Below are positions 18,865 to 26,406 of a stretch of DNA of 64,000 bases, in pieces. Location of the stretch: the NCBI GenBank assembly GCA_910579925.1, contig CAJTVY010000007.1, positions 44,544-108,543 of the forward strand, given 5' to 3'. Below the pieces are notes generated by a model. It had not been told where the DNA came from, searched no databases, and worked only from the letters and a program-made list of their open reading frames with translations. The first letter of the stretch is position 1. Every line of letters begins with the position of its first letter. This DNA is from an uncultured Dorea sp. Lineage in GTDB: Bacteria; Bacillota; Clostridia; Lachnospirales; Lachnospiraceae. Both the position numbers and the translations under genes were made by a program.

Positions 18865-19794
18865 CTAAAACAGCTGGAACCGATCTATGGCCTTGCCGAG
18901 ACAACCGGCATAGCCATCCTGGGTCTCATCGACTTCATCGTCATGCTGCCAGTCATAATAATTCTGATTGACCGGGCTGACTCGGTATTGTGCTTTCTGA
19001 TACCCTTGGCTGCTCACGATATCTTGAGGGGTGTTATAGTATATCCGTATAGCGTCAATCGGCTTTCCATTCCCAGCAAAACCGTTTTCTGGGGCATTCC
19101 AGTCGCAACCGGACACCTTCGGCAGCCAGTCATCCGGGGCACTACCAAGAGTGTGCGCTTGGTACCACAGATCACCTTTATCACACTGGATTGCAATTCC
19201 GATAATCCGCTTTCCCCGAATCCCTGCATAGTCGGCAAGATTTGTTATTTCCGGCAGAATCTTTCCATCTTCTGTCTGGACAGAATAGGTAAAATTGACT
19301 ACATTATCTGTACCGGTATTTTGTCCGCCTTGAGTGACTCCGGATTCTTGATATCTGAGCACATGGCTCCATGGATAATTGTAATAATTATGTACCCAGA
19401 ATTCACGCCCCGTCTGATCTCCCGGCTTGCCACCCGTAATCGTGCCTTTTTCATTGATACAGGCGTCTACAATTTTACCGTTCCCGCAATACATGGCAAC
19501 ATGGCTGCCTTCCTTTAGCAGCACATCCCCTCGCTTCAGCCCGTTGCCATTTCCCAGGCTTATTTGAGAGGTTACATTTTTAAACCCGCACTGCAGAAAC
19601 ACCCTGCGAATATTACCAGTATAAGTCGCCCCCTTTGCTTTCACCGGCACGCCGGCCTTTTGCCAGGCCGTGATCACTGCGCCGCTGCAATCATAGTCAC
19701 CGTCTTCGCCCCACCTGTGCGTCTGGCAATATCCGTGGTGGTCATCCCTTGCGGTCTCTTCCATCCATGTTGTGGCTCTCTCTATCGCTCCCAT
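18865..19794 (-). CDS. Endolysin, NlpC/P60-type amidohydrolase
   Basis: This 309-residue lysin begins with a cysteine-peptidase domain (Cys36 in DCSGAV, His98 in GSHVAMY, then KIVDA), the papain-like NlpC/P60 or CHAP-like fold that cleaves peptidoglycan peptides. The C-terminal half (about residues 170-305) is a beta-rich domain with GIAIQCDKGDL, IRIYYNTP and QYRVSPV segments, a cell-wall-binding type seen in Clostridial phage lysins. A GGGAGG site precedes the ATG. It is the last late gene, next to the holin cassette. Confidence 0.88.
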   Translation of the reverse strand: MGAIERATTWMEETARDDHHGYCQTHRWGEDGDYDCSGAVITAWQKAGVPVKAKGATYTGNIRRVFLQCGFKNVTSQISLGNGNGLKRGDVLLKEGSHVAMYCGNGKIVDACINEKGTITGGKPGDQTGREFWVHNYYNYPWSHVLRYQESGVTQGGQNTGTDNVVNFTYSVQTEDGKILPEITNLADYAGIRGKRIIGIAIQCDKGDLWYQAHTLGSAPDDWLPKVSGCDWNAPENGFAGNGKPIDAIRIYYNTPQDIVSSQGYQKAQYRVSPVNQNYYDWQHDDEVDETQDGYAGCLGKAIDRFQLF

Positions 19795-19881
19795 TTAATT
19801 ACCTCCCTGTATACATCCCGGCAGTTGCGCCGGCGCAAAAAAAGAAAGCCCGTTCAAATTCCCGGACTTTCCAAATTTTCA

Positions 19882-19910
19882 TTGCAATCTTATTCCATTT
19901 ACTCTATAAT
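19882..19910 (+). promoter_or_regulatory. Promoter of antisense antitoxin RNA
   Basis: TTGCAA and TATAAT with a 17-base spacer point towards the 3' end of the small toxin gene on the opposite strand. Confidence 0.75.
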
Positions 19911-19916
19911 ACAGAT

Positions 19917-20012
19917 TAGGAAGAGATAACCGCCCACAAAGTGGTTAGCCTCCCAAGATGGCAATAAGCCTACCTGTTCCGGCAAAGATACAAGGTAGGC
20001 TTATTTATTTTC
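19917..20012 (+). ncRNA. Predicted type I antitoxin RNA
   Basis: The predicted transcript starts about 7 bases after the TATAAT at 19905 and runs for about 95 nt to an intrinsic terminator (11-bp stem 19965-19975 with 19993-20003, then a U-rich tail). It is antisense to the 3' untranslated region and last codons of the toxin mRNA, the convergent layout known for txpA/ratA and bsr/SR loci. Confidence 0.7.
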
Positions 20013-20103
20013 GCTTGTTATTCCTACTATCAATATAGGCAAGCAATGCGATAAGAAACGTTCCGAACAGAATTAACAATGTTAAAACCTCGTATGTACT
20101 CAT
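20005..20103 (-). CDS. Putative holin-like type I toxin
   Basis: This 32-residue peptide (MSTYEVLTLLILFG..., one membrane helix, then the basic tail DSRNNKRK) matches the holin-like toxin family of type I systems. The ATG at 20103 lies 8 bases after GGAGG. A promoter (TTGTCA, 17, TAATAT; 20173-20201) lies upstream. The 5' leader (20138-20163) is complementary to the mRNA 3' region (19928-19956), so the transcript can close on itself, as in other type I toxin mRNAs. Its role would be prophage or host maintenance. Confidence 0.8.
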   Translation of the reverse strand: MSTYEVLTLLILFGTFLIALLAYIDSRNNKRK

Positions 20104-20172
20104 CTGCATCACCTCCCTTCTTTTCTCAAAGTACGGGAGGCTACCACCTTGTAACACGGTCATCTCACTATC

Positions 20173-20201
20173 ATATTATCATTCCGTCCCCGCTCTGACA
20201 A
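20173..20201 (-). promoter_or_regulatory. Promoter of type I toxin
   Basis: On the minus strand TTGTCA and TAATAT are 17 bases apart, placing the start near 20166, about 60 bases before the toxin start codon. It lies directly after the holin gene stop codon. Confidence 0.65.
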
Positions 20202-20204
20202 CCT

Positions 20205-20456
20205 TTATTTAGGCTTTCTGTATGTTAGCGCCTGCCGGCTGTCATAGATTCCATCCGTTGTCGGATCCGTCACAATTCCAAGGATGGCAAGTACCCCAAA
20301 CGCCGCATTCACCACTGCCAGAAGGTTATTTCCCAATTCCCCCAAATCCAACGCATACCCCAACGTTGCCGCAACCGTTTGGATCAACAGCAACACGGCC
20401 GGTACCACCGACATCCAGAAAACCTTGTTCTTCAATCTTACTTTCCAGTTAATCAT
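20205..20456 (-). CDS. Phage holin (phi-LC3/Bacillus holin type)
   Basis: The 83-residue protein has two membrane helices: about 12-30 (VFWMSVVPAVLLLIQTVAA) and 43-62 (LLAVVNAAFGVLAILGIVT), and the conserved DPTTDGI-x-DSxxAxxYxxP tail of class II phage holins. The ATG at 20456 follows AAAGGAG. It forms the membrane lesion that releases the endolysin encoded downstream. Confidence 0.9.
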   Translation of the reverse strand: MINWKVRLKNKVFWMSVVPAVLLLIQTVAATLGYALDLGELGNNLLAVVNAAFGVLAILGIVTDPTTDGIYDSRQALTYRKPK

Positions 20457-20469
20457 ACTTCTTTCTCCT

Positions 20470-20763
20470 TTACTTTCTGACTTCCAGTTCCAAAACCTCT
20501 TCATACATCTTCGTTACCATGCCATTTCCACCCAGATCATGGTAGGCTTCATACATTTCAATAAAGTTCTCCAGGGCGTATGACGGGATGTGTCCCTCTT
20601 TCATGTACCGGTCATGGTACTCGATCAACTGCACCCGCAAAAGGAGCATGGTTCCTTTCCCGTTTGCGTCCTGGTCTTTTTTTCGGCTTTTCAGCAGCCA
20701 GACGATATAGCCGAGCACGATCGGCAGCGACATGGTACACACCTCCATGATAAATTGCTGCAT
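20470..20763 (-). CDS. Phage membrane protein of lysis cassette
   Basis: The 97-residue protein has one N-terminal helix (SLPIVLGYIVWLL) followed by a charged region and a conserved-looking YEAYHDLGGNGMVTKMYEEV segment found in many Firmicutes phage proteins next to holins. It may be a second holin or holin regulator. GGGAGG precedes the ATG. Confidence 0.65.
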   Translation of the reverse strand: MQQFIMEVCTMSLPIVLGYIVWLLKSRKKDQDANGKGTMLLLRVQLIEYHDRYMKEGHIPSYALENFIEMYEAYHDLGGNGMVTKMYEEVLELEVRK

Positions 20764-20811
20764 TGGCTTAAACCTCCCTTTGCAGGGCAGCCATATGACC
20801 GCCCCGTTCCC

Positions 20812-20946
20812 CTACTCTGCCAGTTCCGGCACGTCCAGATCTGCAAGGATCTCCCTCACCTGTGCCTGGATCCTCTCCGGCACCTGGTCGAACGTCTTCT
20901 TTCCCTTTATGATTAAAGTCGTATAAATGACTGCCACAGCGCTCAT
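20812..20946 (-). CDS. CD1375-like small phage protein, copy 1
   Basis: A 44-residue protein (AVIYTTLIIKGKKTFDQVPE...). The family is common just upstream of phage holins and has no known role. GGGAGG lies only 2 bases before the ATG at 20946, while a GTG at 20937 has 11-base spacing and aligns better with its neighbour, so the start is uncertain. It is a diverged copy of the next gene. Confidence 0.65.
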   Translation of the reverse strand: MSAVAVIYTTLIIKGKKTFDQVPERIQAQVREILADLDVPELAE

Positions 20947-20989
20947 CTCCTCCCTAAAAATCTTCTGCAATATGAAAAACAGCAGATTC

Positions 20990-21118
20990 CTAATCAACCT
21001 TCTCACTCTCCTGGTTGAGGATCCGCCGCACTTCCGCCATTAACTTTTCCGGTACCTGGTCGATCGTCTTTTCTCCCTTACGCACCAGGGTCGCATATAC
21101 CTTTGCCATGGAATTCAT
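20990..21118 (-). CDS. CD1375-like small phage protein, copy 2
   Basis: A 42-residue protein (MAKVYATLVRKGEKTIDQVP near its start) that closely resembles the following small gene, so the two are a tandem duplication. GGAGGTG sits 5-7 bases before the ATG at 21118. It starts 3 bases after the stop codon of the preceding gene (21121-21534), which shows tight packing in the late operon. Confidence 0.7.
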   Translation of the reverse strand: MNSMAKVYATLVRKGEKTIDQVPEKLMAEVRRILNQESEKVD

Positions 21119-21120
21119 GG

Positions 21121-21534
21121 TTACACCTCCATTCCTTCGTACAGTTCGCAGATCGCCATCTGAAGATCCGTCACCTGGGTCGCCGTCTCCGTGGACATGG
21201 TCTTTGCCACTTCTGCGGCAGTATTGGCCGCAATGGCTCTGGCCTCCGCATTCGTAAGCCGCTGTTCCGTCATGTCAAGGGCTTTGGTAAGGATTACCGT
21301 CTTGGTATTTCCCAGGGTCATGACTCCTCCGTATACGGTCCATCCAGGCACGTCGCCGATCTTCTCTTCGTTCTCGGTCAGCAGTTCGATATTGGTCAGA
21401 AGAGCCGGGACAGAAAAGGTGTCCTGAAGTTCTTCCGCATCCCTTCCCTGGAAATCAACCTCCAGTCTTCCGTTTGTTATTTCCGCACGGGTCACTTCAT
21501 GTACGGATCCGTCAATAAGTCTGATTTTTTCCAT
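21121..21534 (-). CDS. Phage tail-associated hypothetical protein
   Basis: The 137-residue protein has a beta-rich N-terminal half (VEVDFQGRD-like strands, GWTVYGGVMTLGNT) and a C-terminal helix predicted to coil. It sits between the fibre genes and lysis genes, so a baseplate or fibre accessory role is plausible. The ATG at 21534 has AAAGGA 9-10 bases upstream. Confidence 0.6.
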   Translation of the reverse strand: MEKIRLIDGSVHEVTRAEITNGRLEVDFQGRDAEELQDTFSVPALLTNIELLTENEEKIGDVPGWTVYGGVMTLGNTKTVILTKALDMTEQRLTNAEARAIAANTAAEVAKTMSTETATQVTDLQMAICELYEGMEV

Positions 21535-21635
21535 ATCTTCCATTTCCTTTCTATGTGTAATTTTATTCTGTTAAAAAGGTAAGATCTTATGGGCCTGCTC
21601 TGATCTCTCTCATTTCATTCTCCTTTCTTTTCTTC

Positions 21636-22258
21636 TACTGCGCTAAATGGTAAATACACGGTCGATGTTGTCCGGCTTGGCCTTGGAGATATCGTAGGGT
21701 ATGGCATAAAAACAGGATCAGTATCCTGCGTAAAATCAGGATATACCCCCATCGGGATTGTTGGTTACGCAACTATCGCAACAACCGGAGAATCCGTAAA
21801 GGTAAATATCGGGAATTTATATGTAACTAATAACCTAGTAGATTGTGCCGTTTTTAACATATCATCCACAACCGTGACTAATTATTATATCCATGCGAGA
21901 GTACTGTACTCTAAAAACCTATAGGCCAGGCCACCCCTGCTATTTATATCCATATACCTCACGGATGTAAAGCCGATCCACTCCCCAGCCATTACCGGTT
22001 GTCCGGGACGTTGTTATTTTGCCGGTGCTAAAATCTATGGTAAGCTCTCCGCAAATGTTATAGGTAGCTGAGTGATAGGTGGACAGGACAAAGTTTTTAA
22101 TGCTGGATTCCCTTACTGCCACCACCGAAACGCAATAATCTCCTGCCATTGCATAAATAATAACGGTACTGTATGTATTTAGATTTGGAATGGTAAGTGT
22201 GTTTGTGCCTGTACTTTTATATAACTGTACTCTTGTTAATTTACCATTTAACGCAGTA
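21636..22258. other. Candidate invertible fibre segment with inverted repeats
   Basis: Bases 21636-21655 (TACTGCGCTAAATGGTAAAT) recur in inverted orientation at 22239-22258 with one mismatch. The right copy lies inside the fibre gene at its ITALNGK codons. The left copy starts an opposite-strand reading frame that reads STALNGK in the same codon phase. The 623-bp segment between them therefore carries two alternative fibre C-termini tail to tail, separated by 15 bases. Inversion would exchange them in frame. No recombinase gene is seen nearby. Confidence 0.75.
21643..21924 (+). pseudogene. Silent alternative fibre C-terminus
   Basis: From the left repeat to TAG at 21922, the plus strand codes for 93 residues (LNGKYTVDVVRLGLGDI...ending YIHARVLYSKNL) with the glycine and beta-strand pattern of phage fibre tips. 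The frame has no start codon after the TGA at 21601 and no ribosome site, so it cannot be expressed as it stands. It would become the C-terminus of the fibre protein if the segment inverted. It is therefore a cassette rather than a decayed gene. Confidence 0.75.
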
Positions 22259-22431
22259 ATCTTGTCATCCAGGGCCTTCCCCTGCCTGGCGTCCAGCGCA
22301 TACCCCGCCACCGTCGTAAGCAGGTTGTTCACCACACTTGATGTATTTAACTTATTTGCCAGCGCATTCTTGATCGGCAGCACTCCGTTCTTCCAGAACC
22401 GGTTCAGCCGGTTCGTTGTTATTACTTTCAT
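21940..22431 (-). CDS. Tail fibre protein with exchangeable C-terminus
   Basis: This 163-residue protein starts after a GAGGAGAAC site. Residues 1-64 form a constant part with VAGYALDARQGKALDDKI, a segment common at the neck of phage fibre tips. Residues after ALNGK (about 66-163) form a beta-rich tip (YSTVIIYAMAGDY, ELTIDFSTGKI, YIREVYGYK). The change occurs exactly at the inverted repeat at 22239-22258. The tip is the likely receptor-binding part. It lies last in the structural genes, as usual for host-range proteins. Confidence 0.8.
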   Translation of the reverse strand: MKVITTNRLNRFWKNGVLPIKNALANKLNTSSVVNNLLTTVAGYALDARQGKALDDKITALNGKLTRVQLYKSTGTNTLTIPNLNTYSTVIIYAMAGDYCVSVVAVRESSIKNFVLSTYHSATYNICGELTIDFSTGKITTSRTTGNGWGVDRLYIREVYGYK

Positions 22432-22444
22432 GTTCTCCTCCTAT

Positions 22445-23689
22445 CTAGGCATACGTGCCCGCTATGATCTTGTCGATATTTGCCTCCGTCTCTTCTTCCA
22501 GTACAATCCCGTCCAGTTTCGCCTTATCGACGGCTGACATCAAGCCATTTGCAGATTGTGTAGCGACTCCATAAGTCGTGTTGTTATCCGCTCCCCACAC
22601 GGCTGTTCCGGTGGCACCCCACCGTAAAATCTGCCCTGCAGAACCTCCGGCCGGGATGTGCTTGTTTCCTGCGGATGTTGGATGTGTATAGGTATAATTA
22701 TTTGCGCCTGTGGCAATCCCGTCCAGCTTCGCCTTATCCGCTGCCGACATAAGGCCGTTGGCAGACTGGGTTGCCGCTCCATATGTCGTATTATTATCTG
22801 CTCCCCATGCAGCAGTCCCGTCCGCACTCCACCTCAATATCTGCCCGGAAGAACCTCCGGAAGGGATATGCTTGTTCCCGGATGAGGCCGGATGGGTATA
22901 GTTGTTCGCTCCCGCCGCTATCCCGTCCAGCTTTGCCTTGTCTGCCGCCGACATGAGTCCCGCAGATGATCCGCTGGCCGGCCCGTAGGTGGTATCCGTC
23001 TGGGACGGCGTGTAGCCCAATGCCTTTGTGACCTCCGCCCTGGTCATCTCTCCCCGGATGGCGGCACCGGTCTTATTCTCCACATTCTCAAGTCCCACCT
23101 GCGCTTTTGTCACTTTATGCGGGTTGGATTGATTGTTAATGTGGGCATTCAAAGCCTCCGTGCTGGCCTTGGTGCCGATTGCGGCGTCCAGGGCTTCCAC
23201 CACGTCCTCATTGGCCTCAAGAGCGTCCGCAACCTCTTTCAGCGTGTCCAGGGTTTCCGGCGCACCTCCCACCAGGTCGACGATCTTTTTATCGGCATAG
23301 GCCTTTGCGCTCTGCAGGGCTGTCGCTGCCGATCCGCCTGCGTCTGCCCCCACATCTGCTGCAGTCAGATTGATATTGGCAGTCAGGGCGTGCCCGTTGA
23401 TGGTTCTTGATAACGGCACCTTCTGATCGATCTCTCCCTGCAGCCTGTCCGCCTCCGCCTTTACGGCTTTGTTCTGGATCGGGTTTTCAGAGACCGTATT
23501 TAAAGCCTCATCCGTCACGGTTCTGTTCGCACCTTCAGCGATCCCGGCCAGCTTCTCCTTCTCTTCATCTGAGTAGTCATTCTCTGAGAGGCCTTTGCCG
23601 AATACCTTCTTGACAAATAGACTGTATATCGTTTCTGCCAGGTATGCCGTATAAGTGTTCAGATGTTCAATATCTATCTTTCTTGCCAT
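22445..23689 (-). CDS. Tail fibre with tandem repeats
   Basis: This 414-residue fibre has an N-terminal attachment region (HLNTYTAYLAETIY), a middle with VEALDAAIGTKASTEALNAHI heptad-like parts, and a C-terminal run of repeats of about 67-69 residues. Each contains KAKLDGIA-x-GANNYTHP, HIP-GGS-GQILRW and WGADNNTTYG. Two full copies and a partial third are visible. Such repeats form elongated trimeric shafts. The DNA repeats (about 22490-22960) are similar enough to recombine and change shaft length. Confidence 0.85.
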   Translation of the reverse strand: MARKIDIEHLNTYTAYLAETIYSLFVKKVFGKGLSENDYSDEEKEKLAGIAEGANRTVTDEALNTVSENPIQNKAVKAEADRLQGEIDQKVPLSRTINGHALTANINLTAADVGADAGGSAATALQSAKAYADKKIVDLVGGAPETLDTLKEVADALEANEDVVEALDAAIGTKASTEALNAHINNQSNPHKVTKAQVGLENVENKTGAAIRGEMTRAEVTKALGYTPSQTDTTYGPASGSSAGLMSAADKAKLDGIAAGANNYTHPASSGNKHIPSGGSSGQILRWSADGTAAWGADNNTTYGAATQSANGLMSAADKAKLDGIATGANNYTYTHPTSAGNKHIPAGGSAGQILRWGATGTAVWGADNNTTYGVATQSANGLMSAVDKAKLDGIVLEEETEANIDKIIAGTYA

Positions 23690-23705
23690 TTTTCATCACC
23701 CGCCC

Positions 23706-24275
23706 TTAAAATGACTGCTCCACGATTGCCCGCAGTTCTTCGTCCTCAATGACCTCTTCGCTCGCCGGTACATCCGTATAGTTACCGTTGATGATGTCGT
23801 CTATATCCTGTTCGGTTGCCGATTCAAAAATGGATCCTTCGTCATCCTCGTCCACGTAGGATCCGTCAATGATATGGTCAATGTCTGCGTCCGTGGCGAT
23901 CCGGTACAGATCACTCAAGAGTCCCTTGATCTCCAACAGCAGGGTGCCGTTTTCTGTGTCATTAATGATGTCCTTGATGTCGCCAAACTCGTTTTTGATC
24001 TGCTGCATGGCCAGCTGGATCTGCGTGATATTCTGCGCCGTCTGCTCCTTCGCCTGGTTTCCCTGGGTCTTGGCATAATCCCCCTGGGTCTTGGCGTAAT
24101 TCCCCTGCGCTTTGGCATAATCCCCCTGCTCGGTGGCATAGTCCGCCTTTTTTACCGCGTCTATACAGACCAGCTCTGCGATGTCCGCATAAGTCCTTCG
24201 GACATCCTTGCCATAAATGGCGGTTCTAAATTCAAGTATCAATGCCCGTATCCGTTGTTCTAACGCCGCCGTCAT
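23706..24275 (-). CDS. Phage tail protein with short repeats
   Basis: The 189-residue protein starts at the ATG at 24275 after GGGAGG; a longer reading would run through the preceding gene. The N-terminus (MTAALEQRIRALILEFRTAIYGKDVR) resembles baseplate or BppU-linked proteins of Clostridial phages. Residues about 60-85 hold a repeat of the type GDYAKTQGNYAK, probably a helical stalk. The acidic C-terminus has repeated DIDDIINGNY-like motifs that also occur at the end of the next fibre. Confidence 0.65.
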   Translation of the reverse strand: MTAALEQRIRALILEFRTAIYGKDVRRTYADIAELVCIDAVKKADYATEQGDYAKAQGNYAKTQGDYAKTQGNQAKEQTAQNITQIQLAMQQIKNEFGDIKDIINDTENGTLLLEIKGLLSDLYRIATDADIDHIIDGSYVDEDDEGSIFESATEQDIDDIINGNYTDVPASEEVIEDEELRAIVEQSF

Positions 24276-25693
24276 TTCTGCGCACCTCCCTCCAGGGCTT
24301 CCAGCCTGGCAAGTATCCCCTGCATGGTTTCCTCCATCTGCTGATCCGACCACTCCAGTTCCTGCATCCGGATGCGGTCTTCCCGGATGTCTTCCGATAA
24401 TTCTGAGTTCTTGCGTTCCAGGGCGGTAATGTTATTATTGATACCCTGCAATGCGGCCTGCACTTCCGTGGTATCCGTTTCCAGCACCTGCACCTTGCCG
24501 CCTAACTCGGACACGTCCTGCTTTGCGGTATTAACTTCACCGGCCAGCATATAGACACTGCCCCGCACCTCTTCCACGGATGCGGAGATGTCTTTCTGCT
24601 TTTCTATGCTCTTCTGCAGGGCAACCTGTTTCTCTGTCAGTGCGGCCATCGTGTCACCAAGCACGATCTTGTCTTCCCGCGGATCTACAAGGTTATACTC
24701 CCGCTTGGACACCATCATGTATTTGTCCAGCTTGTGCGGCGGAGACACCACACGGATCATGTCTCCCAGCTTAATGCGGTCGATATCCACGTCAACCAGA
24801 TGAAGGTCAATGGCCGTCAGCTCCATCGTGGCAGACAGGTTCCTGGCGTTTGCCAGATATTCCTGCCCCTTGGCCTTTAAGTTAGAGGCCACCGTCACGT
24901 CATCCCAGGTCTGGGTTCCGACGATCCGGCCATACAGGGCGACCGCTTCTGGATCCTCCAGGTAATCCCTGCCGCCATTAACTGATTCAATGGTTAGCCG
25001 CCTGCCCTTCTCCCCGTCCTCTGCCTCTTCGGCCTTACCAAGAGGGATGAGGACGGTAATCACATCCGCAGCGCTGATATGTTCGGTCAGATCCAGGATG
25101 TTTTCCCCGAACCGGATCACCTGGCCGGACGTCCTGCCGTAGCTTTCCAGGTAATCCAGATACCGGGTATTGTCTTGCTTACGCACCCGCAGATACCCGC
25201 CGTTGCTGTCCACCAGCTTATCCATAATGGTATCCAGGGTGTTCGTATACTGGTTGTCCTCCCTGGCGTCATAATTCATGGCCTGTTTTTCGACCGTCCC
25301 TAATGCAAAACGCTTCCCGGCCTCGACCTGTCCGTTATGCTGTGCGATCTTATCGCTCAGATAGGAAGCTGGCGTCAGATCGTGGTAGGCCCTGGGACGC
25401 TGGATACTGTCCAGCAGGTAGGCAAGAGTCCCCTCACAGGTATAAGTCACGGTATGGTACATATCAGCCTTGGAATCCAATACACGGCCCTCATACAGCA
25501 GTTCTCCGCCATCGAAGACCTGCACCACCGAACTCAGCTTGCGGATAAGGTCAATGCCCCGGTGCATGGGCGGCAGGGTAAATGTCAATTCTCCCGTCGC
25601 ATTTACCGCCAGACTCACCTTCCCGGACAAGATCGCACTGCCCTCATCCCGGGGATCATATAAAAGCGTATTGTCACAATAAATCTGATACAT
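24272..25693 (-). CDS. Tail-associated protein (Tal-like)
   Basis: The 473-residue protein has the phage minor structural protein N-terminal region (residues 1-330; L-L-Y-D-P-R start, GRVLDSKAD, YTCEGTLAYLLDS) that forms the baseplate hub, then a long coiled-coil tail (340-470). It follows the distal tail protein, as Tal does in siphoviruses. No lytic enzyme motif is visible in the C-terminal part, so it may be purely structural. Confidence 0.82.
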   Translation of the reverse strand: MYQIYCDNTLLYDPRDEGSAILSGKVSLAVNATGELTFTLPPMHRGIDLIRKLSSVVQVFDGGELLYEGRVLDSKADMYHTVTYTCEGTLAYLLDSIQRPRAYHDLTPASYLSDKIAQHNGQVEAGKRFALGTVEKQAMNYDAREDNQYTNTLDTIMDKLVDSNGGYLRVRKQDNTRYLDYLESYGRTSGQVIRFGENILDLTEHISAADVITVLIPLGKAEEAEDGEKGRRLTIESVNGGRDYLEDPEAVALYGRIVGTQTWDDVTVASNLKAKGQEYLANARNLSATMELTAIDLHLVDVDIDRIKLGDMIRVVSPPHKLDKYMMVSKREYNLVDPREDKIVLGDTMAALTEKQVALQKSIEKQKDISASVEEVRGSVYMLAGEVNTAKQDVSELGGKVQVLETDTTEVQAALQGINNNITALERKNSELSEDIREDRIRMQELEWSDQQMEETMQGILARLEALEGGAQK

Positions 25694-26406
25694 TATAAAC
25701 TTGCCCCCCTGTAATCAACGCTCACCTTCCCATTCCCACGAAAGGTAAGAAAATGCTCTCCTTCCCCTAACTGCAGATCCAGAAGTTTCGATCTGCCAGC
25801 AGGGAGATGATACGTCCGGCCTCCATATTCAAGCGTCATGGCGACCGAACAGTCCATCACCGGCACAACCTTTTTCCGCCGTCCCGGGATCAACAGTGTC
25901 ATGGAGCCGTTTACATCCAGATCCTTGTATTCACGAATTATTCCATCTTCGAAGCAAAAAGTGTCCCATACCCAGGGTTCCAGGCTGCTATAGCGCTCAT
26001 ATTTGTACGGATCCGCATCCACGGTTATCACCACGTCATACGGAGCATCCAGTATTTCCTTTCCCGTCTGCACTTCGACCATGCCATAGTACACCCAGTC
26101 CGGCCGGGTATCCGGTATAATGGGACAGAGCCTCCCATGTAGGTCATTTTTAATCTTCATGGTAACGATATCCCATTGTGTATAGTCCCCCTCGCACTCA
26201 AAGTTAAACTGCATTTCACGGTTATCGTATTTTGCGTCATTTCCGGTAATGAAAGCTGTCAGATCGAGAATCCCATTACCGAAAGGCACATCAATGGTCT
26301 TACGCTTTACTTTGGGCGATTCTATGGTAAATGGAGCCATCCATTTTAAATGATAATCCGTCCCCGTATGTTTCCCGTTTATCAATACCCCATATTCCTT
26401 ATCCAC
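25693..26406 (-). CDS. Distal tail protein (Dit-like)
   Basis: This 237-residue protein has the siphovirus tail component pattern: N-terminal G-V-L-I-N-G-K-H-T, central NREMQFNFECEG, then a C-terminal galectin-like domain ending with LQLGEGEHFLTFRGNGKVSVDYR split over two strands. It sits between tape measure and Tal genes, as Dit does, and forms the hexameric ring at the tail tip. Stop and start codons overlap on both sides. Confidence 0.85.
   Translation of the reverse strand: MDKEYGVLINGKHTGTDYHLKWMAPFTIESPKVKRKTIDVPFGNGILDLTAFITGNDAKYDNREMQFNFECEGDYTQWDIVTMKIKNDLHGRLCPIIPDTRPDWVYYGMVEVQTGKEILDAPYDVVITVDADPYKYERYSSLEPWVWDTFCFEDGIIREYKDLDVNGSMTLLIPGRRKKVVPVMDCSVAMTLEYGGRTYHLPAGRSKLLDLQLGEGEHFLTFRGNGKVSVDYRGASL

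Noticed and set aside
18751..19518. Plus-strand frame of 255 codons over the endolysin gene
   Set aside because: It mirrors the endolysin, which has catalytic motifs and a good ribosome site.
21560..24275. Diversity-generating retroelement for fibre variation
   Set aside because: No reverse transcriptase or template repeat is present; the inverted cassette explains the layout better.
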